From: Acetohalobium arabaticum DSM 5501
GTDB lineage: Bacteria > Bacillota > Halanaerobiia > Halobacteroidales > Acetohalobiaceae
Length of the DNA: 64,000 nt
NCBI RefSeq assembly: GCF_000144695.1
Contig: NC_014378.1
Location: 2,070,043 to 2,134,042, forward strand
Direction of reading: 5' to 3'
The position numbers were made by a program, and so were the translations under genes. Positions 50,949 to 59,138 of the stretch are shown one piece after another. Below the pieces are notes generated by a model. The model saw only the letters and a list, made by a program, of their open reading frames with translations. It had not been told where the DNA came from and did no database searches. Every line of letters starts with the position of its first letter. The first letter of the stretch is position 1.

Positions 50949-51896
50949 TCACCCTCTCAACATTCCTTGAATAATTACATCACTTGCTTCCTCTTCATCC
51001 AAGCCCCGGGCCAATAAAGTCTGTAGTTGAGTACTATCGATACTTCCAATTGCAGCCTCATGAGTAACTTTAGCTTCAGGATGGCGCACATCTACAACTG
51101 GTACAGCCCGAGCATTCGCCTCATCCTTAATTATTTCCGTACAATCAACATGTCCCTTAGCTCCCGCAGCATAAGCTGTCATTTCATTTAATATATCAGC
51201 TCGGGCTTGATCTTGCAGAGCAATTCTAGTTTCCAATAAGCCTCGAGCATTAACTCCTATTAAATCTGCATTTTCTTTAATCTTAATCTGGTCATCAACA
51301 GACCCGCTAATTTTAGCTATCATTTCCACATTAGAATTAGCTCCAATTTCACTCTCATAGGCGATATCAATTAATCCTGCTCTTCCTTCAAAGAGATTAA
51401 AGATTGTCTTTAATAAACTATTTTCCTGCATTACAATATCAGTATTAGCAATTACTTCTACTCCGCCGCTTGTACCGTGGTCATGAACTTCACGATAGAT
51501 ATATTCGCTATTATCCCTTACTTTAATCTCAGCATCCATTTTATGGGTTACATCTCGAGCATTGGGAAAGACACAATGGGCTAAAATTTCAACAGCTGCG
51601 TCATCCTCTACTGTAATATCCATATCTATCTGCTGCAGTCCTTCTTCAGGTAAGACGCCAAAACAGAGATGGACTGGTTTTGCAATCTGATGTCCTTCCT
51701 TAATGACAATCTTCACTTCTACTAAATCATCCTGGTTATCCTTGACATCTACTTCTAATCCCTCTACCAAATTTGAACCTATAACTTCATCCCTTTCAAT
51801 CACCAAATGTGCTATATCACTATCAGTAAAAATATCCTTATCGCCACCAGCTTGATCATATATATCCACCATCTCTTGATAATCATTATCTATCAT
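50949..51896 (-). CDS. sufB: SufB/SufD-type Fe-S scaffold (minimal SUF)
   Basis: 315 aa, the compact SufBD protein of minimal SufBC systems in anaerobes and archaea, shorter than classical SufB (about 470 aa). The C-terminal beta-helix core carries TAYAAGAKGHVDCTEIIKDEA with the conserved Cys and VTHEAAIGSIDSTQL. It builds Fe-S clusters as a complex with the SufC ATPase; the start overlaps the end of sufC by 11 bases. Confidence 0.92.
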   Translation of the reverse strand: MIDNDYQEMVDIYDQAGGDKDIFTDSDIAHLVIERDEVIGSNLVEGLEVDVKDNQDDLVEVKIVIKEGHQIAKPVHLCFGVLPEEGLQQIDMDITVEDDAAVEILAHCVFPNARDVTHKMDAEIKVRDNSEYIYREVHDHGTSGGVEVIANTDIVMQENSLLKTIFNLFEGRAGLIDIAYESEIGANSNVEMIAKISGSVDDQIKIKENADLIGVNARGLLETRIALQDQARADILNEMTAYAAGAKGHVDCTEIIKDEANARAVPVVDVRHPEAKVTHEAAIGSIDSTQLQTLLARGLDEEEASDVIIQGMLRG

Positions 51897-52647
51897 TAGC
51901 TGCCACCTCCACTAAACATTCATTATCTCCACACGGTGAACAGTCATCTTTAAAGTAAGCAGCTATCTGCTGCGGCTGGCCCCGCCTAACTATATTTCCT
52001 CCACAGACCAAAGCTGCTGTATCAGCTAAATCCAACATTTCATCAGAATGAGTAATCAGTACTACTCCTGTACCTTGAGCTCTAAAGCTGTTAATCACCT
52101 GACTGATATTATTTAAAGCAATCACATCAACACCGGAATCAGGTTCATCTAAAATCACCAGATCAGGATCCATCAATAAGATTGAAGCCAATTCTATCCG
52201 TTTTCTTTCTCCTCCGCTTAGAGTATCATCTACTTCTCTATCTAGATATCTATCAGGATTAATAGCTACTTCATTAAGGGCCCACCTTAACTGCTGCTCT
52301 GTAACCTCCCGCCCCTGACTTTCTAACCCTAAAGCTAAAAACTTCCGTACTTTAACCCCTTCAAATCGGGCCGGCTGCTGCCAGGCTAAAGTTATCCCCT
52401 TTTGGGCTCTCTCTTGAGTAGCTAAGTCTGTAATATCTTCTCCTTTGAACAGAACTTCTCCATTACTAGGACTATAACCATCTAATCCCATCAGCGTATA
52501 AGCCAGAGAACTCTTTCCACATCCATTAGGACCAATCAAAGCATAGACCTGTCCTGCATTAACAGTCAGTGACAGATCTTTTAATATTACAGTATCATCT
52601 AATATTAAATCCAAATCCTTTATTTGTAGTAATTCATTTTCAGTCAC
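51886..52647 (-). CDS. sufC: SufC Fe-S assembly ATPase
   Basis: About 253 aa ABC-type ATPase with Walker A GPNGCGKSS, signature LSGGERKRIEL and Walker B LVILDEPDSG. It powers remodelling of SufB during Fe-S assembly in the cytoplasm. Start chosen at GTG 52647 with AAAGGAG eight bases upstream; an earlier TTG (52665) precedes the site. In an operon with sufB (11-base overlap); no sufS/U adjacent, but a cysteine desulfurase is encoded at 56109. Confidence 0.95.
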   Translation of the reverse strand: MTENELLQIKDLDLILDDTVILKDLSLTVNAGQVYALIGPNGCGKSSLAYTLMGLDGYSPSNGEVLFKGEDITDLATQERAQKGITLAWQQPARFEGVKVRKFLALGLESQGREVTEQQLRWALNEVAINPDRYLDREVDDTLSGGERKRIELASILLMDPDLVILDEPDSGVDVIALNNISQVINSFRAQGTGVVLITHSDEMLDLADTAALVCGGNIVRRGQPQQIAAYFKDDCSPCGDNECLVEVAANDR

Positions 52648-52661
52648 TATTTCCACTCCTT

Positions 52662-52757
52662 TCAACTACTCATCTTTATTAACTCTGATTCATATTCTGC
52701 TAAACTTTCTTCTCTCTTTACTATCTGATTCTGAACTGGCCATTTTAATTCCTCCAT
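52662..52757 (-). CDS. Possible 31-aa leader micro-protein of sufCB
   Basis: Starts MEELKWPVQNQIVKREES and ends within the sufC ribosome site. Charged, helical, no membrane segment, and no good Shine-Dalgarno. It may be a chance frame or a leader peptide. Confidence 0.3.
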   Translation of the reverse strand: MEELKWPVQNQIVKREESLAEYESELIKMSS

Positions 52758-52790
52758 TTATCTTTAACTGATAAATTATATAAAATCATA

Positions 52791-52822
52791 AATTATCCCT
52801 GCTTAATTAAGCAGGGATAATT
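52791..52822 (-). terminator. Perfect palindromic terminator
   Basis: AATTATCCCTGCTTAA and its complement back to back, after the thioredoxin-like gene stop. Confidence 0.7.
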
Positions 52823-52826
52823 TAAG

Positions 52827-53066
52827 TTACATTTCAGCTTCAATTAATTCCTTAATCTCCTCTACATTAGGTACTCTACCTTTAACTTTGACCTCTCCAT
52901 TAATTCCTAAACCAGGAGTACTCATAATTCCTGCCTGAGCTATCTCAGACATATCCTCTACTTTTTCAACTTCAGCATCAGCTCCTAGATCTTCTGCTGC
53001 TGCTTTAGCATTATCAGCCAACTTTACACAGTTCTTACAGCCTGGTCCATAAACTTTAATCTCCAT
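52827..53066 (-). CDS. Small thioredoxin-like redox protein
   Basis: 79 aa thioredoxin/glutaredoxin-fold protein with the redox pair GPGCKNC at residues 8-12 and cis-Pro in MSTPGLGING. It is of the archaeal/anaerobe disulfide protein type often found after ArsP/DUF318 permease genes. It is last in the operon ArsR - permease - thioredoxin (33-base gap), so it probably handles metalloid-thiol chemistry or reduces the permease (inference). Confidence 0.9.
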   Translation of the reverse strand: MEIKVYGPGCKNCVKLADNAKAAAEDLGADAEVEKVEDMSEIAQAGIMSTPGLGINGEVKVKGRVPNVEEIKELIEAEM

Positions 53067-53099
53067 CTTTACTTCACCTCCTCAATAATTAGTTTATGA

Positions 53100-54047
53100 T
53101 TATATTACTATATTAAACAGATAACCTACACCAATAATTGAAACACCAACAATTGTAATAAAGATTCCAATCAATTTAGGCTTCAACACTTTTCGCAAAA
53201 TCACCATCTGTGGTACAGATAAGGCTACTGTTGCCATCATAAAGCTTAAGGCAGTTCCTACAGCAACACCTTTATTCATTAGTGATTCTACAATTGGAAT
53301 TGTACCTACAGCATTAGAATAGAGCGGAATTCCAAATAAAACCCCAACAAAGACAGAGAAAGGATTATTTGGCCCAGCATAATCTGCCAGGGCTCCTGTC
53401 GGTACATAGCCGTGAATCAAACCGCCGATTGCTATTCCAATCATCACGAACTTCCAGATTCTACCTACTATATCCTTCACCTGATGTTTAGCATACTCAA
53501 TTCTGTCTTCCCAGGTCATAGCTTCAATTTCTTCTTCTTCCATTTCAATCTCATAAACATACTCTTCGACATAATCTTCTAAACCTAAATAACCAATTAT
53601 GATTCCGCCTACAATTCCTACTGTAACTCCGCTAACTAAATATAAAGTTGCTATCTGCCAGCCGAAGATTGAATAGAGCAGAACCAAGGCTATCTCATTA
53701 ACGATTGGAGAAGTAATTAAAAAGGAAAAGGTTACTCCCAGCGGAACTCCTGCTTCCACAAAACCGATAAAGATCGGAACTGTTGAACAGGAACAGAACG
53801 GCGACACAACTCCTAAAAAGGAAGCAATAGCATTTCCGACAAATAACTTCTTACCGCTTAATAACTTCTTAACTCTTTCTGGCTGAAAGAAGCTACGGAT
53901 AATAGAAATTACAAAGATCATAACACTTAACAATAACATAATTTTAATTGTATCATACACGAAAAAGTTTACAGCCTCACCTAAATGGGATCCCTGACTA
54001 AAATTTAGCCAGTTATAAACTACTAAATCAGCAAAACTTTTAATCAT
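53100..54047 (-). CDS. ArsP/DUF318-type permease
   Basis: 315 aa with about eight helices. Signature SPFCSCSTVPIF followed by GFVEAGVPLGVTFSFLITSP, the ArsP/YraQ-like permease family, some of which export methylated arsenicals. An acidic Glu-rich loop lies mid-protein. Behind an ArsR repressor and before a thioredoxin-like protein. Together with ArsM at the island's far end it would clear methylated arsenic (inference). Confidence 0.88.
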   Translation of the reverse strand: MIKSFADLVVYNWLNFSQGSHLGEAVNFFVYDTIKIMLLLSVMIFVISIIRSFFQPERVKKLLSGKKLFVGNAIASFLGVVSPFCSCSTVPIFIGFVEAGVPLGVTFSFLITSPIVNEIALVLLYSIFGWQIATLYLVSGVTVGIVGGIIIGYLGLEDYVEEYVYEIEMEEEEIEAMTWEDRIEYAKHQVKDIVGRIWKFVMIGIAIGGLIHGYVPTGALADYAGPNNPFSVFVGVLFGIPLYSNAVGTIPIVESLMNKGVAVGTALSFMMATVALSVPQMVILRKVLKPKLIGIFITIVGVSIIGVGYLFNIVI

Positions 54048-54128
54048 TCTACCTCACTCCTCATATGTTTTTAGTTTTATAATATTACTATATCATTAGA
54101 TTCTAATATAACAATTAAAAATAAAATA

Positions 54129-54446
54129 CTATCTATCTTCTAAAGCTGATTGGGTCTGATTGATCTGTTCAACTATTAAATCTTTAGCCAACTCCAGTAT
54201 CTCCCATACTTCATCATTCTTTATCTTATAATGTACTTCTACTCCTACTTTTTGGCTTTCTACTAAATTCTGATCTCTTAACACCTTTAAATGTTGTGAA
54301 ATATTAGATTGACTAAGCTCTAAAGCTTCATAAATTTCACAAACACATAATTCCCCTTCCTGGAGTAAATTTAAAATCTGAATTCTAGTGGGATGAGCTA
54401 AAGCTTTAAATAATTTACTTTTTAATTTACTGATTAATTCTGACAT
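54129..54446 (-). CDS. arsR: ArsR-family metalloregulator
   Basis: 105 aa winged-helix repressor with metal-site ELCVCEIYEAL (CxC in the alpha-3 position) and recognition helix SQSNISQHLKVLR. It should release DNA on binding arsenite/antimonite. First gene of the ArsP-type permease operon. Upstream AATATTCTAATATTCTAATATAA-type direct repeats are its probable operator. Confidence 0.92.
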   Translation of the reverse strand: MSELISKLKSKLFKALAHPTRIQILNLLQEGELCVCEIYEALELSQSNISQHLKVLRDQNLVESQKVGVEVHYKIKNDEVWEILELAKDLIVEQINQTQSALEDR

Positions 54447-54762
54447 ATCTGCATCCCCTTTAGATTATTTAATTAATTTATATTCTAATATTCTAATATA
54501 ATTATAGTTGATTTTATTCTTGATGTCAACCGATATCATGAATTAATTTAACAGAGTAATCTGGTCCAATTCTGCTTTCATTAATGATCTTAATCTAAAA
54601 CCGGCTTCCAGCCAGCTTTAGATCATTCATCCTCCACCATCATAACCAACAGAAACTAATTCCCCATCCTCAACAATTACTGGAACTCTTTTAGGAAATA
54701 ATCCTTATATCTCCCATTTGAAAAAGGGAGATATAAGGATTAGCAAATATTAATTTAAATAA

Positions 54763-54791
54763 TTGATATTTGCTCCATAATTTATTATAAT
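54763..54791 (+). promoter_or_regulatory. Promoter inside element B
   Basis: TTGATA, 17 bases, TATAAT, as in element A. Confidence 0.78.
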
Positions 54792-54797
54792 ATAGAT

Positions 54798-55115
54798 GTA
54801 AATCACAAGTGAATATTGGAGGTTGCAGTAGCTAAACCTCTACTGTGTAAAATATTCAGGGTGCTCGTTGTAGATAGAAGACACTAAATCTTCTAGTAAG
54901 CACTTATAGAGATGCTTACACTTCTATCTTGAGCAATAAAAGTATCTCTGAGTCTAGCACCTACGCTAGATAGGAGTAGTGACGCTTTTTGTATAACCAG
55001 TCTTTGACTGGGTAGGCGTTGGACACGCCTATTGGGTAACTTGCTTGATATTACGGGTAATTCCCATAAAAGCAAGCGACCATGAAGCTCGGTAATTCAT
55101 TGCCGAGTAGTTCAC
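54798..55115 (+). ncRNA. Putative stand-alone omegaRNA (locus B)
   Basis: Predicted about 318-nt RNA, same stems as locus A plus the inserted CCAGTC/GACTGG hairpin. Read-through would add CATCATATTTTTCCTTAACC as guide, different from locus A. It is antisense to the split glutaredoxin gene. Confidence 0.58.
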
Positions 55116-55181
55116 CATCATATTTTTCCTTAACCATTTCTCTTGCCTGAGAATCCTCTGAAGTATTAACTATTTCAAATT

Positions 55182-55203
55182 CAATACCATCACAATACCA
55201 TCA
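55182..55203. repeat. 11-bp tandem duplication
   Basis: CAATACCATCA twice in a row; removing one copy restores the glutaredoxin frame. Confidence 0.85.
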
Positions 55204-55299
55204 GCCTTATAATCTTCAATAGCCTGTTTACAATAAGGACAACCAGTCTTAGTATAGATAATAGTCTTTGACATAAAACTACAAGGTTAGTATTTTAAT

Positions 55300-55476
55300 T
55301 TACGCTTTTAAGCCCCTCTGTCTATTTTTCCCGTCCCAACAATGCAGCTTTTTCTTTTTTTGGGGAGCAATCTCTTCTAATACAAACTCAAGTGCCTGCT
55401 GTGGATTCTCTGATTGATAAATATCATTTAACCAATCCTGAGCTTTATCATCAAGGACAATAAGTAATTTATCCAC
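55300..55476 (-). CDS. Micro-protein of a three-member tandem family (1)
   Basis: 58 aa, GTG start behind AAGGGGGAAAG. Pattern: M-x-KLxI-x-LDDK...DIYQSENPQQALEFVLEEIAPQKKKK, then a Cys-Trp (HCWDG) basic tail. Two paralogues lie upstream in the same operon (55490 and 55925). The shared core is D-x-QQALEFxLEExxPxK. I recognise no family. Context: ArsR-controlled operon with a cysteine desulfurase and a former glutaredoxin, so a sulfur- or metalloid-linked role is possible. Confidence 0.75.
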   Translation of the reverse strand: MDKLLIVLDDKAQDWLNDIYQSENPQQALEFVLEEIAPQKKKKLHCWDGKNRQRGLKA

Positions 55477-55489
55477 GTCACTTTCCCCC

Positions 55490-55654
55490 TTAATCTAAAT
55501 CCGGATGCTTCATGCCGCCTTTTTTCTTCTTGTCTACCTTAGGAATAATATATTCTACAATAAATTCTAGAGCTTCTTGTGGATCTTTATCAAGACAGAT
55601 CCTTTCTAACATAGTCTGTTCTTTCTGATCTAAAGAAATAAATAACTTACTCAC
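55490..55654 (-). CDS. Micro-protein of a three-member tandem family (2)
   Basis: 54 aa, GTG start with AAAGGAG nine bases upstream. MSKLFISLDQKEQ...ICLDKDPQEALEFIVEYIIPKVDKKKKGGMKH. It has the core helix of the family but replaces the Cys-Trp tail with a basic Gly/Met/His end. The most divergent of the three. 13 bases separate it from the next member, implying co-translation. Function unknown. Confidence 0.72.
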   Translation of the reverse strand: MSKLFISLDQKEQTMLERICLDKDPQEALEFIVEYIIPKVDKKKKGGMKHPDLD

Positions 55655-55711
55655 ACTACCCTCTCCTTTATTTGTGATTTTTTACACAAAATTAATATGA
55701 ATTTTGATCCT

Positions 55712-55903
55712 TTAGTCCCCATAATAAGGACAGCCCTTTATTTTATATCCTAACTCTTCATAGACTATCTTTCCTACTTCAAGAGGTTCCAACCCTACTT
55801 TATCGGCAATTCCAGCTACAAATTCACAATCAATATCACCATCGGCAGCTCTTCTTTCTTTTATTTGTTCAGCAATTATCTCCTTCTGCTCCTCTGGAGT
55901 CAT
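55712..55903 (-). CDS. Small clostridial-type helical protein
   Basis: 63 aa: MTPEEQKEIIAEQI, then DCEFVAGIADKVGLEPLEVGKIVYEELGYKIKGCPYYGD. The central stretch looks like a small helix-turn-helix (A-x-x-IA-x-x-x-G-x-x-P-x-x-VG), and two cysteines flank it. I recall similar short proteins with C-terminal GC-x-(2)-G ends in anaerobes, without known function. Good GGAGG site before the ATG. It lies within the ArsR-desulfurase operon, between two of the micro-protein paralogues. Confidence 0.75.
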   Translation of the reverse strand: MTPEEQKEIIAEQIKERRAADGDIDCEFVAGIADKVGLEPLEVGKIVYEELGYKIKGCPYYGD

Positions 55904-55924
55904 AATCTAATCACCTCCTTAAAT

Positions 55925-56083
55925 CTATCTCTTTCTTACTTCCCAACATTGAGTTTCCTTCTTTTTCTGAGGAACAATCTCCTCTAATATAAATTCAAGT
56001 GCCTGCTGTGAGTCCTCTGTTTGATAAATATCAGCCAATAAATCCAGCTTTCGTTCATCAAACGTAATAAATAACTTATCCAT
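55925..56083 (-). CDS. Micro-protein of a three-member tandem family (3)
   Basis: 52 aa, ATG behind AGGGAGGGTG. MDKLFITFDERKLDLLADIYQTEDSQQALEFILEEIVPQKKK, then QCWEVRKR. It is closest to the 55300 protein, sharing the DIYQ-E-x-QQALEF-LEE-PQKKK core and the Cys-Trp tail. It sits 26 bases after the cysteine desulfurase stop, in the same operon. Function unknown. Confidence 0.76.
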   Translation of the reverse strand: MDKLFITFDERKLDLLADIYQTEDSQQALEFILEEIVPQKKKETQCWEVRKR

Positions 56084-56108
56084 GCTACACCCTCCCTAAT
56101 AATCTTAA

Positions 56109-57254
56109 TCAGCAATTACTCAAATCACATAAAGCCTCATATAATTGCTGACAGTCTTCTTTAGTATTAAAATAATTGAAACTAATCCGAACTGTTCCTC
56201 GGTTTACTGTTCCAATACAGCGGTGGGCTGGAGGAGCACAATGCAAACCGGCTCTAACCATGATTTCATATACTTCATCTAACACATAAGCTGCTTCTTC
56301 CGGCGGAATCTCTTCTAGGTTAAATGAGATAACAGCCACTTGTCGTTCCGGTTCTGCAGGTCCGTATATCTTTAATCCCGGTATCTGTTGTAAGTAATCC
56401 AACATATAAGAAGTAAGTTCCTGTTCATGGGCCCTAATGTTGGTAATACTCTCCTCAAGAATAAACTTAACAGCTGCTCTTAAGCCTGCAATTCCAACTA
56501 TATTATGTGTTCCGGCTTCGAAACGATTTGGTAAGTAATCAGGTTGGCGTTCTAACAGAGAATCCCCGCCGGTACCTCCTTCTTTTAAAGGCTGAAGTTC
56601 AATATCAGAATTGATATAAAGCCCTCCAGTACCAGTAGGTCCTAGCAATCCTTTATGACCAGTAAAGGCTAACAGATCAATATTTAATCTTTGTACATCA
56701 ATTGGATAAACCCCTGCTGTCTGAGCTGTATCTACCAATAAAGGAATCTGATGCTGGCGACAGATATCTCCTACCTCTTTGATAGGTAAGATAGCACCGG
56801 TAACATTAGAAGCATGGTTGAGAGCAACTAACTTAGTTTCTGGGCAGATAGCTTTTTCAATCTGATCTACATCTAAATAAGAACCTTCAAGACAGGGAAT
56901 AGCTGTTAAATCAATATTTCTTTCTCTTTCTAACCTCTTCAATGGCCGCCACATAGCATTATGTTCTAACTGGCTGGTAATTACATGGTCTCCTTCTTGT
57001 AATAATCCTTTTAAAGTTAAATTTAAAGCCTCAGTAACATTAGCTGTAAATACAATTCTGGCTGGGGTTTCAATATTAAACAGCTGACTTAAAAGCTTTC
57101 TGGTTTCAACAATAATTTCTTGAGCTTGCTCTGCTCGTCTATAGCTACCTCGCCCCGGATTCACTCCAATATTACGCTGATAATTATCTACAGCTTGATA
57201 AACACTTTCAGGTTTGGGAAAAGAAGTAGCTGCATTATCTAAATAAATACTCAA
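56109..57254 (-). CDS. Cysteine desulfurase-family aminotransferase
   Basis: 381 aa class V PLP enzyme: YLDNAATSFPKPESVY start, PLP lysine in FTGHKGLLGPTGTGG, and substrate-attacking Cys in RAGLHCAPPAH. It resembles the subgroup also found with selenium-dependent hydroxylase genes. It releases sulfur (or selenium) from cysteine as enzyme persulfide. The ArsR gene is 21 bases upstream, and small proteins plus the split glutaredoxin follow, so metalloids likely induce it. It could supply sulfur to SufBC, or act in arsenic-thiol chemistry (inference). Confidence 0.9.
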   Translation of the reverse strand: MSIYLDNAATSFPKPESVYQAVDNYQRNIGVNPGRGSYRRAEQAQEIIVETRKLLSQLFNIETPARIVFTANVTEALNLTLKGLLQEGDHVITSQLEHNAMWRPLKRLERERNIDLTAIPCLEGSYLDVDQIEKAICPETKLVALNHASNVTGAILPIKEVGDICRQHQIPLLVDTAQTAGVYPIDVQRLNIDLLAFTGHKGLLGPTGTGGLYINSDIELQPLKEGGTGGDSLLERQPDYLPNRFEAGTHNIVGIAGLRAAVKFILEESITNIRAHEQELTSYMLDYLQQIPGLKIYGPAEPERQVAVISFNLEEIPPEEAAYVLDEVYEIMVRAGLHCAPPAHRCIGTVNRGTVRISFNYFNTKEDCQQLYEALCDLSNC

Positions 57255-57275
57255 TTTTTTCCCTCCTTTTAAAAA

Positions 57276-57623
57276 TTAATTTTTCTTAGGCCTAAATATA
57301 TTATTTATCTTTTTTCTTTTCCTCTTAAATTCTTTCATAATTACATCATCTAGACAGGAAAAAAATTCAACAATACAGGGAGTTTCTAAAAAATAATAAA
57401 CATTCAGCCCCTCTTTTCTAGAATCAATAATACCTGCCTCTTTTAAAGTACTTAAATGTTTAGAAATGACCGATTGACTGGCATCCAATGCTTCAGTTAG
57501 TTCACAGACACATTTTTCTCCTTCCTCAGCCAATAAGTCAACTATTTCTATTCTGAGCCAATGAGCTAATGCTTTAGCAATTTTAGCCCGAGCTTTATAA
57601 ATGCTGTTACTGATTTTGCCCAC
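57276..57623 (-). CDS. arsR: ArsR-family regulator of the desulfurase operon
   Basis: 115 aa winged-helix repressor with GEKCVCELTEAL metal site, SQSVISKHLSTLK recognition helix and extra cysteines at the C-terminal helix (PCIVEFFSCLD). First gene of the minus-strand operon leading into the cysteine desulfurase. Overlapping AT-rich near-palindromes upstream (TACTATATTATCATATTGGAATATAG region) are the likely operator. Ligand probably arsenite/antimonite. Confidence 0.9.
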   Translation of the reverse strand: MGKISNSIYKARAKIAKALAHWLRIEIVDLLAEEGEKCVCELTEALDASQSVISKHLSTLKEAGIIDSRKEGLNVYYFLETPCIVEFFSCLDDVIMKEFKRKRKKINNIFRPKKN

Positions 57624-57722
57624 TCCTTTTTAGTTTATAATTATACTGTATATTCTTTATTATTTTAATACTATATTATCATATTGGAATATAGTTGTCA
57701 ATAATAACCATTCAAAATAAAA

Positions 57723-57744
57723 GGGTCCACATTAATGTGGACCC
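57723..57744 (-). terminator. Terminator of acr3
   Basis: GGGTCCACATTAATGTGGACCC, a perfect 22-bp palindrome followed by TTTTATTTTG on the minus strand. Confidence 0.85.
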
Positions 57745-57835
57745 TCATAAGAGATTACATATTATCATCCTGCATATTACTCATCATTCCCATCATCTAA
57801 GAAATATCGATGTCAGACTCCTGAATCATCTAAAT

Positions 57836-58912
57836 TTACGCTTTTGATTTCTGAGGAAACCAATGCTTAGTTCGATTAGCAATTGCTACTAAAGCTAACA
57901 TAACTGGAACCTCTACTAAAACTCCAACTACTGTTGCTAATGCAGCACCAGAAGTTAAACCAAAGATAGAAATTGCTGTTGCCACTGCTAATTCAAAGAA
58001 GTTACTAGCTCCAATCATACTGGCCGGCGCTGCTACTGGATGCTCTAACTTAAGCAGTTTAGCACCGCCATAACCAAGAATAAAGACAAAGAAAGTCTGA
58101 ATCGTAAGCGGAATAGCAATTAATAAGATATCAAACGGATTATTTAAGATGATATCACCTTGGAAGGCAAATAAAATAATCAACGTTAATAATAAGCCAA
58201 CAATTGTGAAATTATCTAACTTTTTTAAATAGACATTTTCCAGCCAGTCAATACCTTTATTCTTAATTATATATCTCCGTGATAAATAACCAGCTACTAA
58301 AGGAACAATAATATATAGTACTACAGATAACAGTACCGTATCATATGGTACATTAAAATCAGTTACCCCTAATAACAACATTACCAAAGGTGCATAGGCA
58401 AAGACTAAAACTAAGTCATTAACTGCTACCTGAATTAAAGTATAATTTGCATCTCCATCGGTTAAATAACTCCAGACGAAAACCATTGCTGTACAAGGAG
58501 CTGATCCTAATAAAATCATCCCTGCTACATATTGATCTGCTAATTCTGGACTAATAAAGACCCCAAAAATATTCTTCAAAAATAACCAACCAAAGAAAGC
58601 CATTGTAAATGGCTTAATCAACCAATTTACTACTAATGTTAAACCCAAACCTTTAGGCTTCTTTCCCGCTTCTATAATACTACTAAAATCAATCTGTACC
58701 ATCATTGGATAAATCATAAACCAGATTAAAACTGCTACAGGAATATTAACTTGAGCGTATTCAAACCGACTTAAAGTTTCTGGAATTGCTGATAAAAATC
58801 TTCCAACTCCAATTCCTATAGCAATACAGATAGCAACCCATAAAGTTAAGTACTTTTCAAAAAATCCTAATCCTTCTGTCTCTTCTTTAACCTCCATTTT
58901 TTCTTGACTCAT
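57836..58912 (-). CDS. acr3: Acr3 arsenite efflux carrier
   Basis: 358 aa, ten helices, bile-acid/arsenite transporter superfamily. Acr3 hallmarks [35 protein letters not shown] (with the essential Cys) and [31 protein letters not shown]. Exports arsenite (and possibly antimonite) driven by proton motive force. AGGAGGAAGGA lies upstream of the ATG. Monocistronic with a terminator. The island has two ArsR genes close to it that could act in trans. Confidence 0.95.
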   Translation of the reverse strand: MSQEKMEVKEETEGLGFFEKYLTLWVAICIAIGIGVGRFLSAIPETLSRFEYAQVNIPVAVLIWFMIYPMMVQIDFSSIIEAGKKPKGLGLTLVVNWLIKPFTMAFFGWLFLKNIFGVFISPELADQYVAGMILLGSAPCTAMVFVWSYLTDGDANYTLIQVAVNDLVLVFAYAPLVMLLLGVTDFNVPYDTVLLSVVLYIIVPLVAGYLSRRYIIKNKGIDWLENVYLKKLDNFTIVGLLLTLIILFAFQGDIILNNPFDILLIAIPLTIQTFFVFILGYGGAKLLKLEHPVAAPASMIGASNFFELAVATAISIFGLTSGAALATVVGVLVEVPVMLALVAIANRTKHWFPQKSKA

Positions 58913-59138
58913 AGTCCTTCCTCCTAATTTTTCATGATTTAAGCTACTTTAATACTGTTATCATAGACATCAACTCAAACTGAATTCTGATAAACTACAG
59001 CTTAATAGATATATTATTGCAAGTTATTACAGTGCTTTATCCAGCCGGGGAAGTTTCGACGTTTCAAATCAATTACTTGTTCAACTAAACGTAAAGACAA
59101 CTCCCACTAAGAGAGTACGCCACATCCGGACAAATTCT

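Larger units (their letters stand above)
54693..55115 (+). mobile_element. Element B: non-autonomous TnpB-RNA-type MITE
   Basis: 423 bp, about 95% identical to element A. The left-end hairpin has the same 16-bp arms, but the loop is the reverse complement of A's. An extra 34-bp hairpin-containing insert lies within the right-end module (54969-55115). No target duplication. The exact empty site can be rebuilt from the split glutaredoxin gene: CTTTT then CATCATATTT. Confidence 0.82.
54627..55274 (-). pseudogene. Glutaredoxin-like gene split by element B
   Basis: Start ATG 55274: TIIYTKTGCPYCKQAI (redox CPYC), continuing to KEKYD just before element B and resuming as KRVPVIVEDGELVSVGY to a stop at 54627. 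Removing element B restores the reading frame exactly. A second lesion, an 11-bp tandem duplication at 55182-55203, shifts the frame after about 25 codons. It was the last gene of the ArsR-desulfurase operon. Confidence 0.85.

Noticed and set aside
57745-57835. Met-rich mini-frame (MMGMMSNMQ...) after acr3
   Set aside because: 13 codons only, stop just upstream, no ribosome site; possibly a remnant, not callable.
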